Positions 33,978 through 42,781 of a DNA stretch of 64,000 bases are shown one piece after another (the first letter of the stretch is position 1; every line of letters begins with the position of its first letter). The DNA comes from CAYPIE01 sp964410665 (GTDB lineage: Bacteria; Planctomycetota; Planctomycetia; Gemmatales; Gemmataceae). The notes under the pieces are model-generated. The model was not told the origin of the DNA and ran no database searches. It saw only the letters and a list, made by a program, of their open reading frames with translations. The stretch is from contig CAYPIE010000015.1 of assembly GCA_964410665.1 (NCBI GenBank), positions 1-64,000 on the forward strand, written 5' to 3'. The translations under genes were made by a program, and so were the position numbers.

Positions 33978-34406
33978 GATCGTCCCAGGTTCGTTGTCCG
34001 AAATGATTCCGTGTGAGGATATTATGCCAATGGTACTGTACCGGCCCCCTGCCAGCAATTGCCGACAAGTTTCTCGTCGAGGCTGGTGAGCGATCCACGG
34101 GTGCAGCTTCCGCTGAGTTGTGTCGGGTGAAACCCCGGCTTTCCTGGTCGCCTCCGATCCGTTCGGAGCCAGATCGAGCGAACTGATCAGCACGATTGAG
34201 GTAGGATCTTGCACGGACCACCGGTCGCGACCATCGCCTGCGACGAGGCAGACGGGCGTTCATGAAGCGGCTGCCCGGGCCTTCGAAGTCGAGAAAGTCA
34301 TCGCCGGCTCCACTTCAACGCGCTTTTCCGAGCGCCAAGTCTTTTGTTGTCCTTTTTTGGCCGCTTCGGAACAATTATCGATAGTCTGGACAACACGAGG
34401 GAGAAC
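33978..34406. other. Divergent intergenic region (amidohydrolase / ECF sigma)
   Basis: It must contain promoters for both directions. Codon-like stretches here have no recognisable protein motif. A GGAAC at 34368-34372, close to the sigma gene, resembles an ECF -35 box, but no matching -10 was convincing. Confidence 0.4.
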
Positions 34407-34937
34407 ATGGACGCCAAATCGTTATTTGAGATCCTGATTCGTGAAAACACCGACATGCTCGTTGCATACATCCGTGCTGGTGTGCGTGATGAGCATGTGG
34501 TAGATGATCTCTATCAAGAAACAGTCCTTACCGCTTGGAAACGGTTGGATGATTATGATCGAGACAAACCAATCGGTCCCTGGTTGCGTGGGATTGCAGG
34601 GAAAACCATGCTCGCTTTCCACCGAAAGACTTCCCGAGCGGTACTCCCAATCGACGACCAAGCCCTCGAGTGGTTGAACGATCGCTTTGCGGCGATTCAT
34701 TCCATGCGTGGCGACACGTTTCACGAAAAGTTGGCCGCACTGCGTGAGTGTATGGATGGGTTGCCGGAGACGTATCATCAGCCAATACTTATGCGATACA
34801 CTGAACAGCGCGCCCTATCGGAAATCGAATCGAACTTGAACCTGGCCAAAGAAGCTCTGAAAAAACGACTATCACGCGGCAAAGCACTTTTAGCAAAGTG
34901 TCTGGAAGGCAAGTTGGGAATGGCGGGGACGCCGTGA
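34407..34937 (+). CDS. ECF RNA polymerase sigma factor
   Basis: 176 residues from the ATG at 34407, preceded by GAGGGAG. Region 2 spans about 8-75 (VVDDLYQETVLTAWKRLDDYD, then PIGPWLRGIAGKTMLAFHRK). Region 4 spans about 108-165 (LAALRECMDGLPETYHQPIL, RALSEIESNLNLAKEALKKR, LSRGKALLAKCL). Short, two-domain ECF architecture without extra C-terminal domain. Its stop overlaps the start of the next gene (TGATG), so sigma factor and membrane protein are co-translated, the usual arrangement for a sigma/anti-sigma pair. Confidence 0.92.
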   Translation: MDAKSLFEILIRENTDMLVAYIRAGVRDEHVVDDLYQETVLTAWKRLDDYDRDKPIGPWLRGIAGKTMLAFHRKTSRAVLPIDDQALEWLNDRFAAIHSMRGDTFHEKLAALRECMDGLPETYHQPILMRYTEQRALSEIESNLNLAKEALKKRLSRGKALLAKCLEGKLGMAGTP

Positions 34938-35860
34938 TGAATGACCACGAGAAACCGAAGCAGGACGAATTGCGGGAAGCTTGGATCGAGTCACTGTTGG
35001 TGAGCGCAATGAAGCCACCGGATCATGCAGACCGTATTGCCCGTGCGATGAGTCGACTCGAGCCAGGTCAGGTCGCTCCAAACCCAGCAGCCCTAGGTCG
35101 AACGCGGGTGCGATTTGTTGAGTGGGGGTCGGTCGGGGTAGCCGCCTCTGTGTTGCTGGCTTTATTCTGGTTGCTGCACGATGGCGGCTCCCAGTCGGCG
35201 ATGGCCGCGATCCAGCGCTCGTTGGACGTGGCAGCCGAGCAGACGACGCGTAAGTATCTGCTGCAGGTCGAATATCGGTCTGCAGACGGCCAAACCTTGA
35301 AGACCGACAACGACCTGTACGTTCAGGGAAATAAGCGATTGGTGTTGCGACACCCTAGCCTGCTACTTGGCACGAGTTTCTGGTTGGGCAGAAATGGTTC
35401 CGAATCATGGGTAGTGCCCCCCCTCGGTCCGGTTCTGAAAGGAGACAACGGAAACTTGATTCTATGGCTTCGATCCCGTGAGGAACTCGATACCCCGTAT
35501 CTGCACGTTTCGACCTTCCTGACACGTATGTCGCGTGGATATCAGCTGGAAACCCTCGATGACGAGGAGGTGGCGGTTCCCATCACCGGTCCAGTCGCCT
35601 GTCAACATATCCGAGCACGAAGAATATCGGCCGCCCAACCAGACCTGCCAGACACGATCGAGCTCTGGGCGAGTCGCGAATCGGGAATAGCTATACGACT
35701 GATCGCACGGTGGGAACTGGGGGATGATCAGATCGGGAGAAAGTCGGTTCTGTTGACTTACCGAAACGAAGAGCCTTCTCTTTCAGAAGACTGGTTCACG
35801 CCCGAACGGCACTATCAAGGCCGCCGTCCGGTGATGCGTATGGATCCTTCAGATAACTGA
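34937..35860 (+). CDS. Membrane-anchored anti-sigma-like protein with LolA/RseB-like outer domain
   Basis: 307 residues from the ATG at 34937, overlapping the sigma stop codon by one base. A cytoplasmic N-terminal helix region (1-58), one hydrophobic span (about 62-80) and an extracytoplasmic domain of about 225 residues. The outer domain (QVEYRSADGQTLKTDNDLYV, then KRLVLRHPSLLLGTSFWLGR) resembles the LolA/RseB beta-fold by general pattern only. No zinc-binding HxxxCxxC motif of the ZAS anti-sigma class is seen. The position and topology make it a likely anti-sigma factor sensing an envelope signal; this is inference. Confidence 0.65.
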   Translation: MNDHEKPKQDELREAWIESLLVSAMKPPDHADRIARAMSRLEPGQVAPNPAALGRTRVRFVEWGSVGVAASVLLALFWLLHDGGSQSAMAAIQRSLDVAAEQTTRKYLLQVEYRSADGQTLKTDNDLYVQGNKRLVLRHPSLLLGTSFWLGRNGSESWVVPPLGPVLKGDNGNLILWLRSREELDTPYLHVSTFLTRMSRGYQLETLDDEEVAVPITGPVACQHIRARRISAAQPDLPDTIELWASRESGIAIRLIARWELGDDQIGRKSVLLTYRNEEPSLSEDWFTPERHYQGRRPVMRMDPSDN

Positions 35861-35884
35861 GCAACATCGCAAGCGAGGCGTTGT

Positions 35885-37537
35885 ATGCACCAGATGAAAC
35901 ACTTGGTGGCTGCTCTCATCGTCACTTGCTCGGCGAACCTGGCGTTTGCGGACTCGGCCCCTCCGACGTTCGCGAACAACGTCGCCAAGATTATCCATGC
36001 GAAGTGCATGGTCTGCCATCGACCCGATTCTTCAGGTCCGTTTCCGTTGATTACCTACGAGGATGTTCGCAAGCGAGCTGCGACGATCGAAGGGGTGTTG
36101 GAGGTTAACTACATGCCGCCCTGGAAACCCGTCGATCACGGGATCGTCTTCGCCAATGCCCGCAGCTTGTCCGAGCAAGAAGAGCGTACGATCAAGAAGT
36201 GGATCGACGCCGGGTGTCCTGAAGGAGACCGGAAGCAGACACCTGCTCCGCCACGATTCATGGACGGATGGACGCTCGGCAAGCCAGACATGGTCGTGAC
36301 AATGAATGGCGAGTTTCAAGTCCCCGCGGACGGTCCGGATATTTATCGGTCATTCGTGTTTCCGCTCGGCTTGACAGAAGACAAGTGGGTGAAGGCGGTC
36401 GAACTGCGACCTCGGGCGCGCTCCGCGGTGCATCACGCGATCTTCCTTCTGGATCCGACTGGGAACGCTCGCAAGATGGACGGGTTGGACGGCAAGGCGG
36501 GAATCGCCGGCATGGGGTTCCTCGCAACCATCGGTGAGCAAGCTGTTGGTAACCCGGCGCCGGGGATCTTCAGGCGAACGAAGCCGGGCTTTGGCTGGTT
36601 CAACCGATTGCGCCGCCCGGACGCTGGAGCTTCGTCTGAACAAGACAACGAGTACCCTGCGAACCAACCCCTAACTCGTGGGCTGGGCGGTTACGTGCCC
36701 GGTTCCATTCCGAATAAGTTGCCCGGCGATTTGGCGATGGCACTGCCGCGCGGGAGCGACATCGTGATGCAAACGCATTTTCATCCGTCCGGAAAGCCCG
36801 AAACCGAGAAGGCGGAGCTTGCTCTGTACTTTGCTGACCAGCCTCCGTCGCAACCGCTTGTCCCGATCATGGTTCCCCCCATGTTCGGATTCGGAGCGAA
36901 TATCAAGATTCCCCCCGGTGAGAAGAACTTCCGCATCGCCGATTCTTTCACACTCCCCGTTGATGTGCGGGCAATCGGGGTCTCTGGACACGCTCATTAT
37001 ATCTGTCGCGAAATGCAGCTGACGGCCGTCCTACCGACGGGTGAAACGAGGGTGTTGCTGCATATCGATGACTGGGATCTGGACTGGCAGGACCAGTACC
37101 TGTTCGCAGAGCCCATCGATTTGCCGGCCGGGACGGCACTGCGTACCGAGCTCCGCTACGACAACTCGGCGGAGAACCCGGAGAACCCCCATCATCCGCC
37201 ACGGATGGTCCGCTGGGGGCGGGGATCGACCGACGAAATGGGCAGCATGACGCTTCAGACCATTGCGAAGCAAGCCGACCAAGGGCCCGGATTGCGAACC
37301 GCCGTTCGGCAGTACTTCATGGCCTCGTTTGTCAATCGGAAAGGGTCGGATGTGGTCGACATGCTGATGCAGCTCGATGACAACCATGACGGGAAATTGC
37401 AACGGTCTGAAGCGCCGCCGCGCATGAACGCTCAGACGTTCCGCCTCGCCGACGCGGATCAGGATGGTGCGCTGGATAGGACGGAATTGACACACCTACT
37501 TAAGCTGCGGGACTTACTTCGCGCAGGCGGGCAATAG
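35885..37537 (+). CDS. Cytochrome c / PHM-like copper monooxygenase / EF-hand fusion
   Basis: 550 residues with a signal peptide (MKHLVAALIVTCSANLAFAD). A heme-binding CMVCH (C41, C44, H45) lies in a short cytochrome c domain. The central part fits type II copper, ascorbate-dependent monooxygenases: SAVHHAIFLLD (H183, H184), MQTHFHPSG (H298, H300), SGHAHYICREM (H369, H371) and STDEMGSM (M452 as the likely CuB methionine). Two EF-hand loops close the protein (DDNHDGKLQRSE at 498-509, DADQDGALDRTE at 523-534). It starts 24 bases after the anti-sigma-like gene, so it is probably in the same operon and may be the regulated output. The substrate is unknown. A strong hairpin with T's follows the stop. 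Confidence 0.8.
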   Translation: MHQMKHLVAALIVTCSANLAFADSAPPTFANNVAKIIHAKCMVCHRPDSSGPFPLITYEDVRKRAATIEGVLEVNYMPPWKPVDHGIVFANARSLSEQEERTIKKWIDAGCPEGDRKQTPAPPRFMDGWTLGKPDMVVTMNGEFQVPADGPDIYRSFVFPLGLTEDKWVKAVELRPRARSAVHHAIFLLDPTGNARKMDGLDGKAGIAGMGFLATIGEQAVGNPAPGIFRRTKPGFGWFNRLRRPDAGASSEQDNEYPANQPLTRGLGGYVPGSIPNKLPGDLAMALPRGSDIVMQTHFHPSGKPETEKAELALYFADQPPSQPLVPIMVPPMFGFGANIKIPPGEKNFRIADSFTLPVDVRAIGVSGHAHYICREMQLTAVLPTGETRVLLHIDDWDLDWQDQYLFAEPIDLPAGTALRTELRYDNSAENPENPHHPPRMVRWGRGSTDEMGSMTLQTIAKQADQGPGLRTAVRQYFMASFVNRKGSDVVDMLMQLDDNHDGKLQRSEAPPRMNAQTFRLADADQDGALDRTELTHLLKLRDLLRAGGQ

Positions 37538-37564
37538 CTCTTGATCAAAGGGCGAATCACGGAG

Positions 37565-37593
37565 GCCGCGGTCCGGTTCGGGCTGCGGCTTTT
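37565..37593 (+). terminator. Intrinsic terminator after the copper monooxygenase gene
   Basis: Arms 37565-37574 and 37580-37589 form a ten-pair GC-rich stem (two G-T pairs) with a five-base loop, followed by TTTT. It begins 28 bases after the stop and lies just before the leader of the first dehalogenase fusion. Confidence 0.75.
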
Positions 37594-37619
37594 CCATGCG
37601 CTACCCATTTTGTAGTGGC

Positions 37620-37636
37620 TTTTGCTGTCCCCATTT
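37620..37636 (+). promoter_or_regulatory. Shared leader element, copy 1
   Basis: TTTTGCTGTCCCCATTT occurs here and again, identically, at 42689-42705. In both places it lies 75-76 bases before the ATG of a dehalogenase fusion gene, and the intervening leader is recognisably related. It may be a promoter part or a 5' UTR element. Function is inferred only from position and conservation. Confidence 0.5.
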
Positions 37637-37711
37637 CCTGCCTACAAGACAATTACTTCCCGTCGGGATCCGCGAGGTGATCCCGGGCAGAATCCAAAGG
37701 GATACAGACAG

Positions 37712-40700
37712 ATGAAGCTCATCCGCACGTTCGCTCAATCCATCGTTCGATACCTCAACGCCGGCCAGCCGAAACTGCGGCGTCCTGCTCATCGTTTGTT
37801 CACTGGCCTGGAAAGGTTAGAAGTCCGCGAAGTGTTGTCAGCCCCCCTCACCGAAACGGAAGCAACTCTGCTGAGCGTCCACGACGGCTACTGGGTGGGC
37901 CAAGTCGACATCCCAGGGGTTCCAATACCTGCCACCTTCATTAATGACGTTTACGTCGACACGGAAGCGGGTCACGTCACGGTTTATGCGCAAGTTCGGA
38001 TTGGCGACGACGTCGTCTCGCCGGTTCAGGTTGGCCCTGGTGAAAGTGCGGCGTTGCCCAACGGCAGCATCCTTAGCTTCCATCCGAATGCCGTCTACTT
38101 GAACGGAAGCGGGGAAGAGCTGATGGAGGCCGACGGTACCGGCGAGTGGTGGGTGAAGCACCCAGTGTTAGCGGACGAAGGCTACGTGAACGTTGAAGTG
38201 GAGGCAGGGGAGTACGTCGGGGTCTACGTCGAGGGCGAGCTGCTGGAGAACGGCTCGATCCGGGCCGGTGGGGTCGATCCGCAGACAGAGGCATATGGTT
38301 TCAACATTCGTGAAGTGAACATTGATCAAGACCCACCGACTTACACCGTGACGAGATATCGACCAGCAAACATCGATCCAGCAGTCGGAGAGATCGACCT
38401 GACTCCGGTTGCAGACCCCACTGGAACGTTCACGTTCCAGTGCGCCACCGGTGAGAGTGCTCTCGACGGTAGCGTTCGCGGGTGCCCCTCGGTGCATGAC
38501 GTCCCGGAAAACAATAATGAAGTCCGCGTCGGCTACGAGATTATACAGGTCGTCTCCCCCAATGAAATGATCACGTGGGCAAACATCGATGGAATTACCC
38601 AGGAAGAGTTTGACGCGATCGAGCTGCCACCGGGGTGGTTTAAGAACCAGCCGCGCGAAATCGTCACGGGAAGTGCCACATTTGCTGGCTCCCCTGGTGC
38701 GGGCTTGGGCGAGTTTGTCGAGGAAGAACTCTACGGACATTCCTGGCAACACGTGGCGACCATTGTCGAGGCGAACGTCCCGCTCGATGACGATTCGCTG
38801 CTCACGGCCAACACGATCGCCAAATCGCACCAGGTGACGTTCGATGCGGACAGCACGTTGTCGATCCTGATCTCGCCGGAAGGGGAACACTATGTGCTGA
38901 TCTCCCGCGATGCCGGGCGGACGAGTGACACCCCCACCATTCCCGAGGGGTGGCAGCTGGTTGAGCACACCCTCACCGAGGAACTCGTCGTTCAGTTGCC
39001 AAGTCCGACCACGAACATCCGTGCCGATAACGAGGATTCGTTCCAGGGGCCTGTTCCAGAATTGGCAGCACTCCTCAATGATGACGAGCCAAATGACGGC
39101 GATGCAGTCATTCTGACGACCGCGGATGGGGTGGAGTTCGTTCGGACGCCGGATGAGTATTTCGACTCACTTCCTGATTGGCCCTACGAGCCGAAGTACA
39201 TCGAGATTGATGGACTCCGCCAAGCCTACGTGGATGAAGGCCCCGAAGACGGCCCAGTTGTTCTGCTGCTCCATGGCCAGCCATCCTGGTCATACCTATA
39301 CCGCGACATGATCCCGGTGCTGGCTGACGCAGGGTATCGCGTCATTGCGATGGATCACCTCGGCATGGGCCGCTCGGACAAACCGATCGACATCGAATCC
39401 TACAGCTTTCTCAACCACACCTACCGCTTGGAAGAATTCATCCAAGAGCTTGGTCTGGAAGACATCAACCTGTTCGCCCAAGATTGGGGGAGCGTCATTG
39501 GTTTGCATGTGGCGGGGTTGAATCCAGATTGGTTCGCAAGCATTACCATCGGGAACGGCTCGCTGCCAGTGTTCCCCGAGGACTTCCAACCGTTCCCGGA
39601 GGTTGAAAACCCCGACGAGGTCCTACCCATCCCGTCTCCGTATACGGGTATCCCGGATCAGCAGTTACCGGTCTACGACGAGGATGGCAATTTGCTCATC
39701 CCCCGAGAGGACAACAGCTTCTTCGGAAACTGGATGAATTACGCGATGAAAGCCGAGTCGTTTCGGCCTTCCGAAACCGTCGAAGCGATGACCTGGTTCG
39801 ACCTGCCGCCAGAGGAGGAAGCGGCTTATGACGCCCCGTTCCCGAGCCGAACCTATATGGCAGGGCCGCGGTCGTTCCCTTCGCTCGTGAACGATCTTCC
39901 CGGAGTCAACCAGGCGTCATTCGCGGGACTCCAATCCTACGAGAAGCCGTTCTTGACCATCTGGGCGGCCAACGACCCGGGTGCGCAGGGGTCGTTGGAG
40001 GCCCAGCAGCTATGGATTGACAACGTCCCTGGTGCGGAAGGCCAACCCCACGCCCGCCTCGACGAAGCCAGCCACTTCCTGCAAGATGACCAGGGCGAGG
40101 AGATCGCGCGTCGGCTGGTCGAATTTTACGACTCCATCCAAGTCGTACTGCCCGTCGGTTATGCCGTTTCCGGCGGCCCCGGTGCCAGCTCGGAGATCAG
40201 GATGTTCGACGGGGAGGGCAACCTGATGGGAACGTTCAACCCGTTCGCCGATGCCCCCGGCGGAGTGCGGGTCGCGTCGGCCGACATGACCGGTGACGGT
40301 ACGATGGACGTCGTCGCGGGCACTGGACCGGGGATCGCTACCGCGGTGGCCGTCCTCGACGGGGCGACCGGTGAGACGCTACACGCCTTCTCCCCGTTCG
40401 AGCCGACCTTCCTCGGCGGAGTGTACGTGGCGTCCGGGGACCTCACGGGTGACGGGGTGGCGGACTTTGCCGTCAGCGCTGCTGCGGGTGGCGGGGCACG
40501 TGTGCAGGTCTTCGACGGCAGTACCGGTGCACCGATCGCGGACTTCTTCGGGATCGATGACCCGAACTTCCGCGGCGGCGCCTCGGTTGCCTTCGCCGAC
40601 GTCAACGACGATGGGTTCGCGGACCTGCTGATCGGGGCCGGTCCTGGGGGTGGACCGCGACTGGCCGTTTACGACGGGGCCCTCATCGCCGCGGGTGTGA

Positions 40701-41125
40701 CCGATGACTCGGCGAAACTATTCCCGGATTTCTTCGTCTTCGAACCGTCGGTCCGCAATGGCCTGTCGGTGGCAGCGGGCGATCTGACTGGGGACGGGTA
40801 CGACGACTTAGTCGTCGGCGGAGGGCCCGGGGCTGGGCCGCGCGTCTTCGCCCTTTCCGGGGCAGACTTGCTTCAAGGTATCCAAGTTCCAGTGGCCAAT
40901 TTCTTTGCCGGTGCGGCCGAGGATCGCGGAGGGGTACGTGTCTCGGTGAAAGACCTAAACGCGGACGGGCGAGCCGAGATCATCACCACTGCTGGCACTA
41001 GCGCTACGCCTCGCGTGTCGTTCTACGACGGGAGTGCACTCAGCCCTGAGGAGACTCCACCCACGCTCCTGGAGGACTTCTCTGCTTTCGAGCCAGGGTT
41101 CCAGGGAGGTGTCTTTGTCGGGTGA
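37712..41125 (+). CDS. Secreted haloalkane dehalogenase-like fusion with FG-GAP-type repeats (paralogue A)
   Basis: 1,137 residues from the ATG at 37712 (AAAGGGA about nine bases upstream; the frame opens at 37622 but the basic leader MKLIRTFAQSIVRYL starts here). GLERLEVREVLSA resembles the planctomycete LEPR-XLL-type N-terminal signal. Then an unrecognised beta-rich domain, a shared linker (ITQEEFDAIELPPGW, YGHSWQHVATIVEANVPLDD) and an alpha/beta-hydrolase with the haloalkane dehalogenase pattern: HGQPSWSYLYR, FAQDWGS (nucleophile D591, halide-binding W592), IWAANDPG (acid candidate D755) and ASHFLQDD (H788). The C-terminal ~330 residues are FG-GAP-like repeats (ASADMTGDGTMDVVAGTGPG and relatives). 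Epoxide hydrolase activity is an alternative, as the folds are close. Surface location is inferred. Confidence 0.8.
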   Translation: MKLIRTFAQSIVRYLNAGQPKLRRPAHRLFTGLERLEVREVLSAPLTETEATLLSVHDGYWVGQVDIPGVPIPATFINDVYVDTEAGHVTVYAQVRIGDDVVSPVQVGPGESAALPNGSILSFHPNAVYLNGSGEELMEADGTGEWWVKHPVLADEGYVNVEVEAGEYVGVYVEGELLENGSIRAGGVDPQTEAYGFNIREVNIDQDPPTYTVTRYRPANIDPAVGEIDLTPVADPTGTFTFQCATGESALDGSVRGCPSVHDVPENNNEVRVGYEIIQVVSPNEMITWANIDGITQEEFDAIELPPGWFKNQPREIVTGSATFAGSPGAGLGEFVEEELYGHSWQHVATIVEANVPLDDDSLLTANTIAKSHQVTFDADSTLSILISPEGEHYVLISRDAGRTSDTPTIPEGWQLVEHTLTEELVVQLPSPTTNIRADNEDSFQGPVPELAALLNDDEPNDGDAVILTTADGVEFVRTPDEYFDSLPDWPYEPKYIEIDGLRQAYVDEGPEDGPVVLLLHGQPSWSYLYRDMIPVLADAGYRVIAMDHLGMGRSDKPIDIESYSFLNHTYRLEEFIQELGLEDINLFAQDWGSVIGLHVAGLNPDWFASITIGNGSLPVFPEDFQPFPEVENPDEVLPIPSPYTGIPDQQLPVYDEDGNLLIPREDNSFFGNWMNYAMKAESFRPSETVEAMTWFDLPPEEEAAYDAPFPSRTYMAGPRSFPSLVNDLPGVNQASFAGLQSYEKPFLTIWAANDPGAQGSLEAQQLWIDNVPGAEGQPHARLDEASHFLQDDQGEEIARRLVEFYDSIQVVLPVGYAVSGGPGASSEIRMFDGEGNLMGTFNPFADAPGGVRVASADMTGDGTMDVVAGTGPGIATAVAVLDGATGETLHAFSPFEPTFLGGVYVASGDLTGDGVADFAVSAAAGGGARVQVFDGSTGAPIADFFGIDDPNFRGGASVAFADVNDDGFADLLIGAGPGGGPRLAVYDGALIAAGVTDDSAKLFPDFFVFEPSVRNGLSVAAGDLTGDGYDDLVVGGGPGAGPRVFALSGADLLQGIQVPVANFFAGAAEDRGGVRVSVKDLNADGRAEIITTAGTSATPRVSFYDGSALSPEETPPTLLEDFSAFEPGFQGGVFVG
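38519..40129 (+). repeat. Duplicated dehalogenase core, copy A
   Basis: 1,611 bp colinear with 43670-45280 (constant offset 5,151 apart from one compensated codon). Within it, 39383-39537 is identical in both copies (155 bp). Outside these limits the two proteins are unrelated in sequence apart from their N-terminal signals. Confidence 0.9.
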
Positions 41126-41477
41126 GGGAGATGGCCAGCGGGCTACTTTGGTTCTGCCGTGTGCTGCGCTTGCAGAACAAGGCCACGGCAGATATACCGG
41201 TTACGAGATCGTTTCCAGGTGTGGGAGGTACTCCAGGCCGGGAAACATTCGCCAGGTACCACCACCAGCAGCTGGTCCGCTTTAGGTGGAAGATGACGTT
41301 GGAGACTGCCCGCAAGTCCCCCGGTGTCGGTCGGGAATCGCCGGCTCGGGCAGGAACTCGCGGGCCAGTTTTCGCTACTCGTTGGTCCAATCTGTATGCG
41401 ATCGATTGCTCCATCGCATACCCTGCGGACGATCGGGGTTCTCGTACAGCCCAGTGCTCGAGTGAAGGAGGATGGTA
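41126..41477. other. Intergenic region before the esterase gene
   Basis: No gene is supported. A minus-strand frame of 154 codons runs across it and into the end of the dehalogenase gene without recognisable motifs. A 7-bp inverted repeat (GTTCTGC/GCAGAAC) with a 14-base loop lies about 25-55 bases after the stop at 41125 but has no T-tract. Confidence 0.4.
41465..41471 (+). promoter_or_regulatory. Ribosome binding site that sets the esterase start
   Basis: AAGGAGG directly abuts an ATG at 41472, which is too close to use. It lies six bases before the next in-frame ATG at 41478, so the latter is the start. Confidence 0.8.
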
Positions 41478-42443
41478 ATGCAACGGGTATGTCATTTCTT
41501 TCAACCACGTCGCCTCCGCCCATTGGCTCCAGCTCTTCGTTCCCTTCGTCGAGTATCGATCGTTCTGGGGTGTGTTCTAGCGATATCCGAATTTGTCCCG
41601 AACGAGATTCAGGCTCAGTACATCAAGAAGTCTGTTCGACACGAGGGCGTCGGACGCACATACCACATTCGTATCCCGAAAAACTTCGATAAGTCGAAAC
41701 AGTCCCCGCTGGTTGTCGGCCTACACGGCGCGAGGGGGGAAGGTCGGGAGTTCGATGGGATCACGTCGGGCACCCTCGGTGCCGCGGCCGACGAACGGGG
41801 GGTTGTCTTAGTCTTTCCGGACGGGATCGATAATCGCTGGAGTGACGGTCATGTGGCGGCATCACATGACGACGTCGGCTTTATTTCAAAAGTCATCGAT
41901 AGAATGATTAGAGAATACAATATAGATGCGAAGCGGGTATATGTGACCGGCAAGTCAAATGGGGGGTTCATGTCCCTGCGCCTCGCAATCGAATTGACGC
42001 ACAAGATCGCGGCGATTGCTCCGGTCACCGCACAACTGACGTCCGCTCTAGAAGGCAGAGAGCCGAAAGTGCCTGTTCCGCTGATGATGATCAACGGAAC
42101 CGCAGACTGGCTCGTCCCGTACGAAGGGCGGACCAGGAGCCTGCGGGGCGGAAGTATTCTGTCAACGGACGTGACGGTAAAGCTTTTCTGCAAATACAAC
42201 GGCTGTAACGCGACCCCAACCAAAAGAAAGTGTCCCGATACGGCTCGGGATGACGGCACAACCGTGGAAGTGTTCGAGCACACCGGAGGCAAGGACGGGT
42301 CTGAAGTGACGCTCGTAAAGGTGATCGGCGGTGGGCACACCTGGCCTGGCGGCAAACAGTATCCAAGGATCCTGGGTCCGGTGAGTCGGGACATCAACGC
42401 CAGTGAGATGATCATGGATTTTTTCCTTCGCCATTCAAGGTAG
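41478..42443 (+). CDS. Secreted LpqC/PHB depolymerase-type esterase
   Basis: 321 residues from the ATG at 41478. The N-terminus has a basic stretch (RRLRPLAPALRSLRR) followed by a hydrophobic segment and a cleavage-like IQAQ at about 45-47. The mature part is an alpha/beta hydrolase of the LpqC/polyhydroxybutyrate depolymerase group: VVGLHGARGEGREF oxyanion region, VTGKSNGGFMSLRLA elbow (S160), MINGTADWLVPY (D210) and GGGHTWPGG (H287). Family members hydrolyse polyesters or feruloyl/acetyl esters outside the cell. Cysteines 238, 243 and 252 are candidates for disulfide bonding. The gene lies between the two dehalogenase fusions on the same strand. Confidence 0.85.
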   Translation: MQRVCHFFQPRRLRPLAPALRSLRRVSIVLGCVLAISEFVPNEIQAQYIKKSVRHEGVGRTYHIRIPKNFDKSKQSPLVVGLHGARGEGREFDGITSGTLGAAADERGVVLVFPDGIDNRWSDGHVAASHDDVGFISKVIDRMIREYNIDAKRVYVTGKSNGGFMSLRLAIELTHKIAAIAPVTAQLTSALEGREPKVPVPLMMINGTADWLVPYEGRTRSLRGGSILSTDVTVKLFCKYNGCNATPTKRKCPDTARDDGTTVEVFEHTGGKDGSEVTLVKVIGGGHTWPGGKQYPRILGPVSRDINASEMIMDFFLRHSR

Positions 42444-42781
42444 CAGTGCCCTTCTTGGTCACAAAGCTGCCATCCAGAACGGGCTGTGCCAGGGCTCGTT
42501 GTGCTCGCCAACGGAAGGTTTCGACCGTCTCCTTGACGGGTTTGAGTCTGTGGTTGTTAAGCAAAGGCATACACCTGCACCATCTTCTCCCCAGGGACCA
42601 TTGAGCCACTCGCCCTGCCTAGGCTCGGTTGAGACTGTGGCTATGACCAGGTCGCGATTGTTTATACACCGCATTTGCAGTCCTCACTTTTTGCTGTCCC
42701 CATTTGTTGACCGAACGACAAATACTATCCAACCGGGTCCGCGGCGTGATTCCGGGTTCAATTCTGAGGGCCATAAAATCC
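42444..42781. other. Intergenic region before dehalogenase paralogue B
   Basis: No gene is supported. Minus-strand frames of 65-71 codons lack recognisable motifs. The last ~95 bases are the leader shared with the other dehalogenase fusion. Confidence 0.4.
42689..42705 (+). promoter_or_regulatory. Shared leader element, copy 2
   Basis: TTTTGCTGTCCCCATTT, identical to 37620-37636, 76 bases before the ATG at 42782. The following leader keeps shorter blocks such as GGGTCCGCGGCGTGATTCCGGG, comparable to the first copy. Confidence 0.5.

Noticed and set aside
34368..34372. GGAAC as an ECF -35 box before the sigma gene
   Set aside because: No matching -10 at the expected spacing could be picked with confidence.
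41040..41504. 154-codon minus-strand frame as a transposase remnant
   Set aside because: No DDE or HTH motif, terminal repeats or recognisable homology could be seen.
42412..42609. 65-codon minus-strand frame as a transposase remnant
   Set aside because: Only a vague basic composition; no motif or inverted repeats.
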